Source: Bacteroidota bacterium (GTDB lineage: Bacteria > Bacteroidota > Bacteroidia > Bacteroidales > TTA-H9). Taken from it: 64,000 nucleotides of DNA. The notes beneath the pieces were generated by a model that was not told where the DNA came from, did not search any database, and saw nothing but the letters and a program-made list of their open reading frames with translations. The stretch is taken from contig QKGM01000038.1 in NCBI GenBank assembly GCA_003250395.1, forward strand, positions 310,001-374,000, given 5' to 3'. Below, piece after piece: positions 10,278 through 18,470 of the stretch (position 1 is the first letter of the stretch; every line of letters begins with the position of its first letter). Made by a program: the position numbers and the translations under genes.

Positions 10278-12203
10278 ATGAGAAAACTCTTACTCTTAAG
10301 CTTGGCATTGGGCCTTGGAACTCTTGTAACGGCCCAGAATGCTGCAAATCAAGTAGGAAATTTGGCCCGCACAAAAATAAAGGCCATTTCCACTCAAGAT
10401 GCTGCCCCAATGGCTAATCCATTGAAGTATAATGGTATCGTCGCTACAAAAGGTGTTACAGAAGTTGAGCCAATCGACCTTTTTTCATCACTTAACGTAT
10501 ATACGTTACTTGTTGAAGAGCAAACCTGTATTACTTACAATGCAGACATTGATGCTGTGATGTTTACCGCTCGAGGAGGTGGCGGCGAAATTGGTACCGG
10601 AAATGATATTTGTACAGCAATTTCATTGGACGGTGGAGCCACTTTTGAAAGAAGTGTAGCAGCTGCTCCTCCCTCGCAGGGGATGAACCGTTATCCATCA
10701 GGTGCCATTTATAATCCTGCTGGTAATACTGACCCGGCAAATGCGTATAAAGTGTTACTAGGAGCTATTACCGGTGGATCTGGATGGCAAGGCAATAATT
10801 TCTCTACCAATAATTGGGACAACAGTGCACCTTACAGCCAGTTTTTCGCTGCTAGTGGTTTGGGAACTCTGATTATTCGTGGCGGGCTTGATGTAGATGC
10901 TAATGGTGTTGCACATGTGGCCAATATTGATTACAGCGATGACCTATCCTATGCAAAGGCACATATTTTCCGTGGTACTTTTGATGCTGGTCAAGGTGGT
11001 TTTGTCTGGACTGATCAGGAATTTGATCCTCCTTTTGCCAGAAATTCTTCGAATGAAGTAGGACAAATTCAGGCTTTTGGTAATGTTGCCTTTAGTCCTG
11101 ATGGTTCAATTGGTTATGCAATGTATTTAAGCTGTGATAACCGCAATTCTTCCTCCTTGCCTACTGGTCCTCAACCAATTGTTTATAAATCTACAAATTC
11201 TGGTCAGACATGGGAATTAATGGCAATGTTAGACTTAGAAGACCATCCAATTTTTCAGGAATATCTTTTCCCTTTACGTCGTACCTGGGGAAGTTCTACT
11301 GAAATTGTAAAGCCTAATTTCTGGGAAGGTGATATGGTGGTTGATCATAATGGCAACCTTCATATTATGGCAAAGGTTCTAGGACTTTATTCTGATGATC
11401 CTGATTCACTAACATATTATTTCTCTGTCGAAACAGGTGGAATTTTTGAAGTTTATAATGTTTCCCAGGGAGATAATTGGGATGTTCGGTATATTGATAC
11501 ATTACAGACCCGTTATGTAAGAAGTGAAGAATCTGGTTATGGTGCCGGTGACGATGCTGTTGGTTGGGGAATGAGAGTTCAGGCCAGTCGTACACCTGAT
11601 GGTAAGACAGTTTTCGCTGTTTGGACTGATACGGATAAAGGTTTCTTCTCAGAAGAAGTTAACCTATATCCCGATGTACGTGCTTGGGGGCATAGAGTTG
11701 ATGCTGGTTTATTTACGGAAGTGACCGACTTTACAAATCAGGGCTCAACCTATGGTGAGAATTATTTTATGTTTGTTTCCCCAACAACTATTGTCAATAA
11801 TGACGGAACATTTGAAATCCCTGTAACAAAATCGGATATACGTACAACCAATGATCCAGGTCAAAGGGTATATCACGATTATCTGAAGGGAATTGTTTTC
11901 GATCCGGAAACTGATTTTCCTTTAGGTGTTGGTGTGGATCAGATAAATTATGTTAATTCTGTAAGTGCTTATCCTAACCCGGTTAATGAATCCCTCACTA
12001 TTGAGGTAAATCTCATCAAGGCTTCAAATATTAAAATTGAGATGACTAACCTTCTTGGACAGCATGTTTATACGCATAATGCTAATGGTGTTGCTGGAAC
12101 AAATCTTTATAAGGTTGATGTTAGCGCCATGCAGTCTGGTATTTATTTCTACAGCGTTATCGTGAATGGTCAGAAGACCACACATAAAGTTGTAGTTAAA
12201 TAA
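10278..12203 (+). CDS. T9SS-exported protein, tandem family member 3
   Basis: A 641-residue secreted protein, closest to member 4. The signal peptide MRKLLLLSLALGLGTLVTAQ ends near residue 19. The body carries SSLNVYTLLVEEQTCITYN, SLDGGATFERS, NRYPSGAIYNPAGNTDPANAY, VYKSTNSGQTWELM and SGYGAGDDAVGWGMRVQ. The C-terminal sorting domain (about residues 560-641) has SAYPNPVNESLTIEV, TNLLGQHVY, QSGIYFYSV and a final HKVVVK. It shares a 29-base exact run with member 4 (11751-11779), consistent with a recent duplication. Its activity is unknown; a beta-propeller or adhesin-like surface role is an inference. Confidence 0.87.
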   Translation: MRKLLLLSLALGLGTLVTAQNAANQVGNLARTKIKAISTQDAAPMANPLKYNGIVATKGVTEVEPIDLFSSLNVYTLLVEEQTCITYNADIDAVMFTARGGGGEIGTGNDICTAISLDGGATFERSVAAAPPSQGMNRYPSGAIYNPAGNTDPANAYKVLLGAITGGSGWQGNNFSTNNWDNSAPYSQFFAASGLGTLIIRGGLDVDANGVAHVANIDYSDDLSYAKAHIFRGTFDAGQGGFVWTDQEFDPPFARNSSNEVGQIQAFGNVAFSPDGSIGYAMYLSCDNRNSSSLPTGPQPIVYKSTNSGQTWELMAMLDLEDHPIFQEYLFPLRRTWGSSTEIVKPNFWEGDMVVDHNGNLHIMAKVLGLYSDDPDSLTYYFSVETGGIFEVYNVSQGDNWDVRYIDTLQTRYVRSEESGYGAGDDAVGWGMRVQASRTPDGKTVFAVWTDTDKGFFSEEVNLYPDVRAWGHRVDAGLFTEVTDFTNQGSTYGENYFMFVSPTTIVNNDGTFEIPVTKSDIRTTNDPGQRVYHDYLKGIVFDPETDFPLGVGVDQINYVNSVSAYPNPVNESLTIEVNLIKASNIKIEMTNLLGQHVYTHNANGVAGTNLYKVDVSAMQSGIYFYSVIVNGQKTTHKVVVK

Positions 12204-12232
12204 CCTCTTTAATACAAGTATCCAAATTTCAT

Positions 12233-12262
12233 GCCCCACGTCAGGAATGAGGTGGGGCTTTT
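12233..12262 (+). terminator. Terminator/attenuator between T9SS members 3 and 4
   Basis: A GCCCCAC/GTGGGGC stem (12233-12239 and 12252-12258) is followed by only four Ts. The next ATG is 38 bases downstream and no TAnnTTTG promoter is visible between them, so partial read-through into member 4 is plausible. Confidence 0.7.
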
Positions 12263-12300
12263 GCCAATCAAATATCATTTTATAAATTAATTTAAAGCAC

Positions 12301-14244
12301 ATGAAAAAATTTTTTCTTTTTTTAGCGGTAATTGGGATGACATCAATCGTCACTGCTCAAACCCGGGTGTATCAGGCGGAGAATAAGTTGCAGAAGCAAT
12401 CTCTGAAAGGCCTAGTACAGGATGCTATTCCTATGTTGGCTCCCGAATCCTATCAGAAACCAATTACCCCAAAGGCTGTAAATGAAGTTGAGCCGATCAG
12501 TATATTTTCATCACTCAATGTATATGGGATTCTATATCCACAGCAGACATGTATGGCCTATAATGCAGATATTAATGCTATTCAGTTTTCGTTCCGTGGG
12601 AATCCTGGTGTCCTTGGTACAGGTAATGATATTTGTACTGCTATTTCGACAGATGGTGGGGCCACCTTTACTGGTGGTATTACAGCCAGCCCTAATGGCG
12701 GAAATAACCGCTATCCTTCAGGTGATATCTATAATCCAGCAGGGAATACTGATCCCGCTAATGCATTTCATGTAATTGCAGCCCCTATTACTGATGGTTC
12801 TAATTGGGTAGGTACTAACTTTGCAACTAATAATTGGGCAAACAGCGACTTATATAATCATATTCTTGAAAGCGTTATTGGTAATGATCTTATGTACTCA
12901 CTTAATGCGCAAAGTAATGGTTATGCTCATGGCATTTCAACAGACTATGAAGTTGGTGGGGCAAATGTGATTCCATATATCTATCGTGGTACTTTTAGTG
13001 ATACTGAGGGTGGTTTTCAATGGGATACCACTAAATTGGCTATTCCTTTTCTGAAGGCACCAGGTGATCAGACTTATGTATTCATGACTCGTCCAACCAT
13101 TGCTTTTTCACCTGATGGAATGATTGGTTATGCTGTATTTACTGGATCAGATGCTCGTGCAGATATTAATGATGCTACAGGTTACCAGCCGATTATTTAT
13201 AAAACTATTGATGCCGGTACTTCTTGGGATAAAATGGAAATGCTTGATCTTGTGAATAATCCAATACTTATTGGTGATGGGTTATTGCCTAGTGGATTAT
13301 ATGACCGTGTTTGGCCTTTAGCCCAGACTGCAGGTACTGCCAATGAGATCTATAAACCATTCTTTAATGAAAGCGATGTAGTCGTTGATTACAATGGCAA
13401 CCTTCATATCATGGCTATTATTAAAGGTACGTATACAGATCATCCTGATTCATTAGGTTATTCATTTACCTATGATAATGGAACTCTTTTCGAAATTTAC
13501 AATGTAAGTCAGAGTGATGAGTGGTACGTTAGATTTATTGATACTCTTGAGACTGATGTCGTAGAAGATGCTGAATCAGGTTATGGTGCTGGTGATGACG
13601 CCCAGGGTTGGGATCACCGCCTCCAGGCAAGCCGCACGACTGATGGCAAAACTGTTTTCGCAGTATGGACAGATACTGATTCCGAATTCTTTACCGAAGA
13701 GATTAATCTTTATCCCGATGTTCGCGCTTGGGGACATAAAGTTGATGAAGGTTTATTCACTCGGGTTATGGATTTTACCAAACAGGGAGCCACATATGGT
13801 GAGAATTATTTTATGTTTGTTTCTGGAACAACTATCTCGCATGATGATGGATCTTATGAAATTCCTGTTTCAAAGTCAGATATTCGTACTACTAATGATC
13901 CTGGTTCGGCAGTATTCCACAGTTATCTGAAGGGCGTTGTTATTGAGGCAACTGATTTCGAATTTGGTATAGGGTTAGAAGAAGTCTCCACAATTGCTGC
14001 AATGAAAGCTTACCCGAATCCTGTTACTGAGTCGCTTACGGTTGAAGTAAATCTGAATAAAGCTTCGAATGTAACGATTGAAGTGACAAATCTTCTTGGA
14101 CAGAATGTTTATTCACTCAATACCAATGGTGTGTCGGGTGTGAACAAGTTTAAAGTTGATGTTACGAATATGCAGGCTGGTGTTTATTTTTATAGTGCTA
14201 CTGTTGATGGACATAAGTCTATAGATAAGGTTGTTGTGAAATAA
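12301..14244 (+). CDS. T9SS-exported protein, tandem family member 4
   Basis: A 647-residue secreted protein and the nearest paralogue of member 3. Its signal peptide MKKFFLFLAVIGMTSIVTAQ ends near residue 19. Shared blocks are SSLNVYGILYPQQTCMAYN, STDGGATFTGG, NRYPSGDIYNPAGNTDPANAF, SGYGAGDDAQGWDHRLQ and WTDTDSEFFTEEINLYPD. The type A sorting domain (about 566-647) contains KAYPNPVTESLTVEV, TNLLGQNVY, QAGVYFYSA and a final DKVVVK. A short gap of 97 bp to member 3 and a weak terminator suggest partial cotranscription. Its function is not known. Confidence 0.87.
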   Translation: MKKFFLFLAVIGMTSIVTAQTRVYQAENKLQKQSLKGLVQDAIPMLAPESYQKPITPKAVNEVEPISIFSSLNVYGILYPQQTCMAYNADINAIQFSFRGNPGVLGTGNDICTAISTDGGATFTGGITASPNGGNNRYPSGDIYNPAGNTDPANAFHVIAAPITDGSNWVGTNFATNNWANSDLYNHILESVIGNDLMYSLNAQSNGYAHGISTDYEVGGANVIPYIYRGTFSDTEGGFQWDTTKLAIPFLKAPGDQTYVFMTRPTIAFSPDGMIGYAVFTGSDARADINDATGYQPIIYKTIDAGTSWDKMEMLDLVNNPILIGDGLLPSGLYDRVWPLAQTAGTANEIYKPFFNESDVVVDYNGNLHIMAIIKGTYTDHPDSLGYSFTYDNGTLFEIYNVSQSDEWYVRFIDTLETDVVEDAESGYGAGDDAQGWDHRLQASRTTDGKTVFAVWTDTDSEFFTEEINLYPDVRAWGHKVDEGLFTRVMDFTKQGATYGENYFMFVSGTTISHDDGSYEIPVSKSDIRTTNDPGSAVFHSYLKGVVIEATDFEFGIGLEEVSTIAAMKAYPNPVTESLTVEVNLNKASNVTIEVTNLLGQNVYSLNTNGVSGVNKFKVDVTNMQAGVYFYSATVDGHKSIDKVVVK

Positions 14245-14275
14245 TCATCGATTAATTCAATCAACTTAAATAGAC

Positions 14276-14307
14276 AGCCCCACGATATTTTTATCGTGGG
14301 GCTTTTT
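14276..14307 (+). terminator. Terminator after T9SS family member 4
   Basis: A perfect 11-bp stem (AGCCCCACGAT/ATCGTGGGGCT, 14276-14286 and 14293-14303) is followed by a T run. It closes the tandem array. Confidence 0.9.
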
Positions 14308-14684
14308 ATTTTGGTTTAATTAGATCTATGGGGATGTTGAATACTAGGAGTTCTTTTAGGCTTAATTATTTTGTTGATTATTAGAAATGGATATTATAAT
14401 GTGTTACCAGTTTTGAAATAGTATTTCAACTATTTGAATATGACTATAGCTATTTATGGAACGATAGTTAATACAATCATTGAATAGAATACCGTTTTCA
14501 TCCCTTAATTTCTGTGCTAAAGTTGAAGTTTAGAATATAATAACGTATGCTTAAAATATGAATTCTAAATGTATATTTCCATAAAGATTTTTGAGGCCAA
14601 AAATTATTAATGAGTACTAAAAAACATTTAGTCATATTAAATTCTGACAACGAGATTAGTTTAATAATGGATTAGAGACATTAA

Positions 14685-14717
14685 TTGTAAAAATTATATG
14701 GGCTTTTTGTAACTTTA
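14685..14717 (+). promoter_or_regulatory. Candidate promoter of the sigma factor gene
   Basis: TTG (14685-14687), 22 bases, then TAACTTTA (14710-14717), a one-mismatch match to TAnnTTTG. It lies about 80 bp upstream of the ATG at 14800. If the unit is autoregulated by its own ECF factor, a different motif would apply. Confidence 0.35.
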
Positions 14718-14799
14718 CATCAAAAATCTTTCAGCTGCGATTAATTCACAGCAACCAAATCTTTCTGTAGTACGTCATAATAGGAAAGCTCCTCAACGA

Positions 14800-15363
14800 A
14801 TGGCTGAGCCCGATGATCTTATTCTGGGTTGCAAACGAGGTAAACTCGTAGCGCAACGCAAGCTATATGATAAGTATAGCCGTGTGATGCTTGGTGTTTG
14901 CCGACGATATTCCCGCAGCGATGAAGAGGCTGAGGACTCAATGATTAAGGGTTTTATGAAGGTGTTTGAACGCATTGCCGATTATAGAGGTGATGGATCG
15001 TTTGAAGGCTGGATAAAGCGAATCATGGTTCATGTTTCTGTTGATGTTTTTAGACAGGAGCGACGCTTTTCAGGACATTTGTCTCTCGATGACCCTGAAA
15101 TGTACATCTTTACAAGTAACCCCTCGGATCAGCGACTTGAGGTAGCCGACTTAATGGCGCTTGTTCAGTCGTTGCCTGAAGGGCAGCGCATGGTATTTAA
15201 CCTTTATGCAATTGAAGGTTATAGCCACAGAGAAATAGGCGATATGCTGGGTATCAGTGAGAACACCTCTAAGACCCAGCTCATGAAGGCCCGCTCTTCG
15301 CTGAGAAAGCGATTGAATGGGTCTATAGTATTGAAAAAAAATCACCACGATGATACAGAATGA
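14800..15363 (+). CDS. ECF-type RNA polymerase sigma factor
   Basis: A 187-residue sigma-70 family factor of the extracytoplasmic-function group, which redirects RNA polymerase to a specific regulon. Region 2 is at about residues 20-90 (KLYDKYSRVMLGVCRRY, FMKVFERIADYRGDGSFEGWIKRI). Region 4 is at about 125-180, with the helix-turn-helix EGYSHREIGDMLGISENTSK followed by LMKARSSLRKRL. No region 1.1 or region 3 is present. It overlaps the next gene by 14 bases if that gene starts at 15350, which suggests translational coupling with a partner protein. The regulon is unknown; the adjacent T9SS genes are obvious candidates. Confidence 0.92.
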   Translation: MAEPDDLILGCKRGKLVAQRKLYDKYSRVMLGVCRRYSRSDEEAEDSMIKGFMKVFERIADYRGDGSFEGWIKRIMVHVSVDVFRQERRFSGHLSLDDPEMYIFTSNPSDQRLEVADLMALVQSLPEGQRMVFNLYAIEGYSHREIGDMLGISENTSKTQLMKARSSLRKRLNGSIVLKKNHHDDTE

Positions 15364-16639
15364 TAATATGGATAATGTTTTTCGCGAGGCTGCCGATAGT
15401 TATGAACTGACACCGGCCTCTAATGCCTGGCAGCGTTTAAGGAGGCAACTCCTTTGGCGGAAGCTCAGGCTTGTAATTGGTGGTGGTGTCTTTGCTGCTG
15501 CTGTTGTTGTTATATTCCTATTTGTCTTTTCAGAGGAAGAAAAGGAGCTGGTAGTTAATTCAACAACTAATCAAACGGAAGCGACCATAAGTTCTAATGT
15601 TTCTACCAAAAGAGAAGAGCAGCAAATGGAATCCGACCCTCGAAGCGAAACTTACATTGCAGATAAAAATATAGCTGAGATTACCAATACAGAGATGGAA
15701 GTAATTTCTCAAGTTACTGGTACTTATGTGTCAATGGCTTCTGAAGATCCAAATATAAGAGGAGGACACAACTCTATTCGGGAAAATATCTATTTTTCCA
15801 GAATGGAAACAGTACCTGCTCATTTAGGAAATACGGAATTGTACCTAAACCCAGTTATTCGTAGCGAGGGTGTAATCGTAAATAACTCAGGGCAGATGGC
15901 TAGTGATTCAGCATGCTTATGGTCAGTTGAAGTATATAGTGGAATCAATTTTTCTCGCTTCTCTGCAATTTCTGGAGGATTGCCCGGTCATCAGGAGTTG
16001 CGTGATGAGGGGTCCTGGATACTAACACCATCTTTGGGTGCAGAATTAAAAATCAAGAATAATGGATGGTTTTTTACAGCAGGACTTTCAAGGAGCAGAG
16101 TAGGGCAGAAAGTAAACTTTGATGTTGAGACGACAGAATTGAATTCTCTACTAAGTCATTATGATTATGATACTACATGGGTATATATTTATGATCCGCC
16201 CTATTACGGAGAACCATTCCCTGCCTCAATTGATAGTACATTTGTTGCAGTGTACAATAGACAAAAATATAGAGGGACACTGGCGATAGATTATCTTACA
16301 GTACCTTTGATAGCTGGTTATGAGTTGAATCGGGAAGAAATATCTCTCTCTTGCGGTGCTGGTCTTGCTTTCTCTTTTCCTATTTCTTGGCACGGAGAAG
16401 CCCCAAATGGTGTTTTAAACAGATTGGTGCCTGCTTCAAATGAACTCTCCCACAAAATGGATCTGAGCCTTCTATTCAGATTGGAAGCATCCGCAAGAAT
16501 TGCACCTGGATATTGGGTGTTTTTCAGACCTGTTATTGGTATAGGTCTGTTGAACCATACAGGGCAACAAAGCGGGTTGAACTATCGTAACAATTCGGCA
16601 GGACTAGATGTTGGAATAAGTATTGACTTTAATCCTTAA
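15350..16639 (+). CDS. Membrane-anchored barrel-like protein, putative anti-sigma partner
   Basis: The 429-residue product occupies the usual anti-sigma position. Residues about 1-40 are polar and cytoplasmic-like (NVFREAADSYEL, then a P...W..L pattern seen in many Bacteroidota sigma-linked proteins). A single hydrophobic helix follows at about 41-60 (GGGVFAAAVVVIFLFVF), then a linker rich in Ser, Thr and Glu to about residue 185. The remainder resembles a PorT-type outer-membrane beta-barrel: alternating aromatic strands such as VEVYSGINFSRF, WFFTAGLSRS, IDYLTVPLIAGYEL and a terminal DVGISIDF. There is no cleavable signal peptide. An alternative start at 15368 would remove the overlap. An anti-sigma role is inferred from position and architecture only. 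Confidence 0.65.
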   Translation: MIQNDNMDNVFREAADSYELTPASNAWQRLRRQLLWRKLRLVIGGGVFAAAVVVIFLFVFSEEEKELVVNSTTNQTEATISSNVSTKREEQQMESDPRSETYIADKNIAEITNTEMEVISQVTGTYVSMASEDPNIRGGHNSIRENIYFSRMETVPAHLGNTELYLNPVIRSEGVIVNNSGQMASDSACLWSVEVYSGINFSRFSAISGGLPGHQELRDEGSWILTPSLGAELKIKNNGWFFTAGLSRSRVGQKVNFDVETTELNSLLSHYDYDTTWVYIYDPPYYGEPFPASIDSTFVAVYNRQKYRGTLAIDYLTVPLIAGYELNREEISLSCGAGLAFSFPISWHGEAPNGVLNRLVPASNELSHKMDLSLLFRLEASARIAPGYWVFFRPVIGIGLLNHTGQQSGLNYRNNSAGLDVGISIDFNP

Positions 16640-18441
16640 TGAGAAAATTAATTCTCACATATACTTTTTTTGTTTCCTTTCTGGTTGTTTCAGGTCAGAA
16701 ACAAGCTGTTAATTGGTTTTTTGGTGATAGCATTTCATTAGAGTTCAGAGTTGGGGGTGTTGTGTTTTCGTCTAAGAGTGCCATGTATGCCCCTGAAGGT
16801 TGTGCTACTGCAAGTGATAGTTCCGGAAATTTACTTTTTTACTCAAATGGAAAGTCAGTATGGAACAGAAACCATTTAGTAATGCCGGGTGGCGATTCTC
16901 TATTCGGAGAACCAGATGTTACTCAACCTGTGTTATGTCTTCCTGAGCCGGGATTTAACCCAAGATTCTGGTATCTATTTACAAATTCACCCTATACTCA
17001 TCGAAAACTTAGTTATGCACTGATCGATATGCAAGCTGACAACGGACTTGGTGCTGTTGTTTCTCATCATATTGACCTGATGCAGGGGCCATCGGAGCGT
17101 ATGACAGCTGTTAATCATTGTAATGGGCGAGATGTTTGGATTATCGCTCACCGTCAATCTAACAATCGCTTTTATGCTTTTTTGTTAAAGCCTGAAGGTA
17201 TTGTGGCGCAACCGGTGGTGAGTGATTTGTTATTACCGTATGACATGAATGGCAGTGGATATCTTAAAGCCTCTCCTTCGGGGAGCATGCTTGCCATGGG
17301 AATGCGCGCAGGAAATATTGTGCTTGCCTTATTACAGTTTAATAATGAAACAGGAGAGGTAAGGGATCCTCTGCTGATTTCAGCTGAGGGGCTCCATTAC
17401 TGCTATGGATTAGCCTTCTCTCACGATAGCCGAAGACTTTATGCCGGCTTTGGGGGTGAACAATATAGAATAATGCAATATGATCTGACACATAAACCTT
17501 GGAGTGATATGGCTTCTACAGGTTACCGTGTTAGTCTTGGCAATAATTATGGTTTTCAGGAAGCACCAGATGGAAAAATTTATGTAGCCCAGGTAAATGG
17601 GTCCTGGCTTGGTTGTATTCTACATCCGGGAGAATTGGGTGCTCGCTGTGATTTTGTTCCTAATCATTTGTTTATTGGTCAGAGCAGGTGCAGGATGGGG
17701 CTTCCTTCTTTTAATCAGAGTTTGTTTAACCGGCCGTCTCTTGATAGTAAAAATGTTTGTGAACAAAATCCTATCGTTCTTCAGCTCCCGGTTTCCTCAA
17801 CAATTGACTCAATAACCTGGTATCCTGATTGGACAGAAGCTCCTGATTGGAGTTACACAACCACCGGCGATTCATTGGTCTTTTCATACGATTCTGAAGG
17901 AAATTACCAGTTGGCCGCTGTTCTATGGCATTGTGGAACCTCGGATACTGCTTTCGGGGTTGCGAATGTAGCATTAACTCCTGAAGTAGATCTCGGACAG
18001 GATACTATTCTTTTTGATGGGCAGTCAATTCTTTTGCATGTAAATAATATTGATTCCTGCGTGTGGGGAGATGGACTTAGGGCCCCTGAGCGGTTAATAA
18101 CCTCTTCAGGATTGTATTCTGTAACAGCATGGAGAGGAGTATGTAGTAATTCTGATAGCCTGCTTGTGTCAACCCGTTCAATTCCATTTTATGTACCAAA
18201 TGTATTTACCCCAAATGGCAATGGAGAAAATGATACATGGCGGCCAGTAGTTCCGGCTGAAACGAGTTATTCTATTCAGGTATTTGATCGCTTTGGTGCA
18301 AAAGTTGCCGAAATCAGATCAGGTTCTGAGGGTTGGGATGGCAATGTCGGGGGTAAACCATGTTCAGAAGGGGTTTATATCTGGATGCTTAATCATCCAC
18401 CTGATCCTGTTGTTTATGGTTCTGTTCTTGTTATCAGATAA
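16639..18441 (+). CDS. T9SS type B (gliding-motility C-terminal domain) surface protein
   Basis: A 600-residue secreted protein with a signal peptide (MRKLILTYTFFVSFLVVSGQ). The N-terminal part (about 20-370) has WFFGDSISLEF, EGCATASDSSGNLLFYSNG and repeated beta-propeller-like segments (ALIDMQ, YGLAFSHDSRRLYAGFG). A CHU_C-type gliding-motility C-terminal domain starts at about residue 515: YVPNVFTPNGNGENDTWRP, VFDRFGAKV and GWDGNVGGKPCSEGVYIW. This is the type B signal for the T9SS. The start codon overlaps the previous stop (TAATG), which marks translational coupling to the barrel-like protein. Confidence 0.9.
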   Translation: MRKLILTYTFFVSFLVVSGQKQAVNWFFGDSISLEFRVGGVVFSSKSAMYAPEGCATASDSSGNLLFYSNGKSVWNRNHLVMPGGDSLFGEPDVTQPVLCLPEPGFNPRFWYLFTNSPYTHRKLSYALIDMQADNGLGAVVSHHIDLMQGPSERMTAVNHCNGRDVWIIAHRQSNNRFYAFLLKPEGIVAQPVVSDLLLPYDMNGSGYLKASPSGSMLAMGMRAGNIVLALLQFNNETGEVRDPLLISAEGLHYCYGLAFSHDSRRLYAGFGGEQYRIMQYDLTHKPWSDMASTGYRVSLGNNYGFQEAPDGKIYVAQVNGSWLGCILHPGELGARCDFVPNHLFIGQSRCRMGLPSFNQSLFNRPSLDSKNVCEQNPIVLQLPVSSTIDSITWYPDWTEAPDWSYTTTGDSLVFSYDSEGNYQLAAVLWHCGTSDTAFGVANVALTPEVDLGQDTILFDGQSILLHVNNIDSCVWGDGLRAPERLITSSGLYSVTAWRGVCSNSDSLLVSTRSIPFYVPNVFTPNGNGENDTWRPVVPAETSYSIQVFDRFGAKVAEIRSGSEGWDGNVGGKPCSEGVYIWMLNHPPDPVVYGSVLVIR

Positions 18442-18470
18442 TTGGATTAATCTGTTATAAAACATATTCT

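Larger units (their letters stand above)
14245..14799. other. Intergenic region before the sigma factor unit
   Basis: 555 bp that separates the four-gene T9SS array from the sigma factor. It holds the terminator at 14276 and a candidate sigma-gene promoter near 14685-14717. The rest is AT-rich, with no credible frame or RNA gene. Confidence 0.6.
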
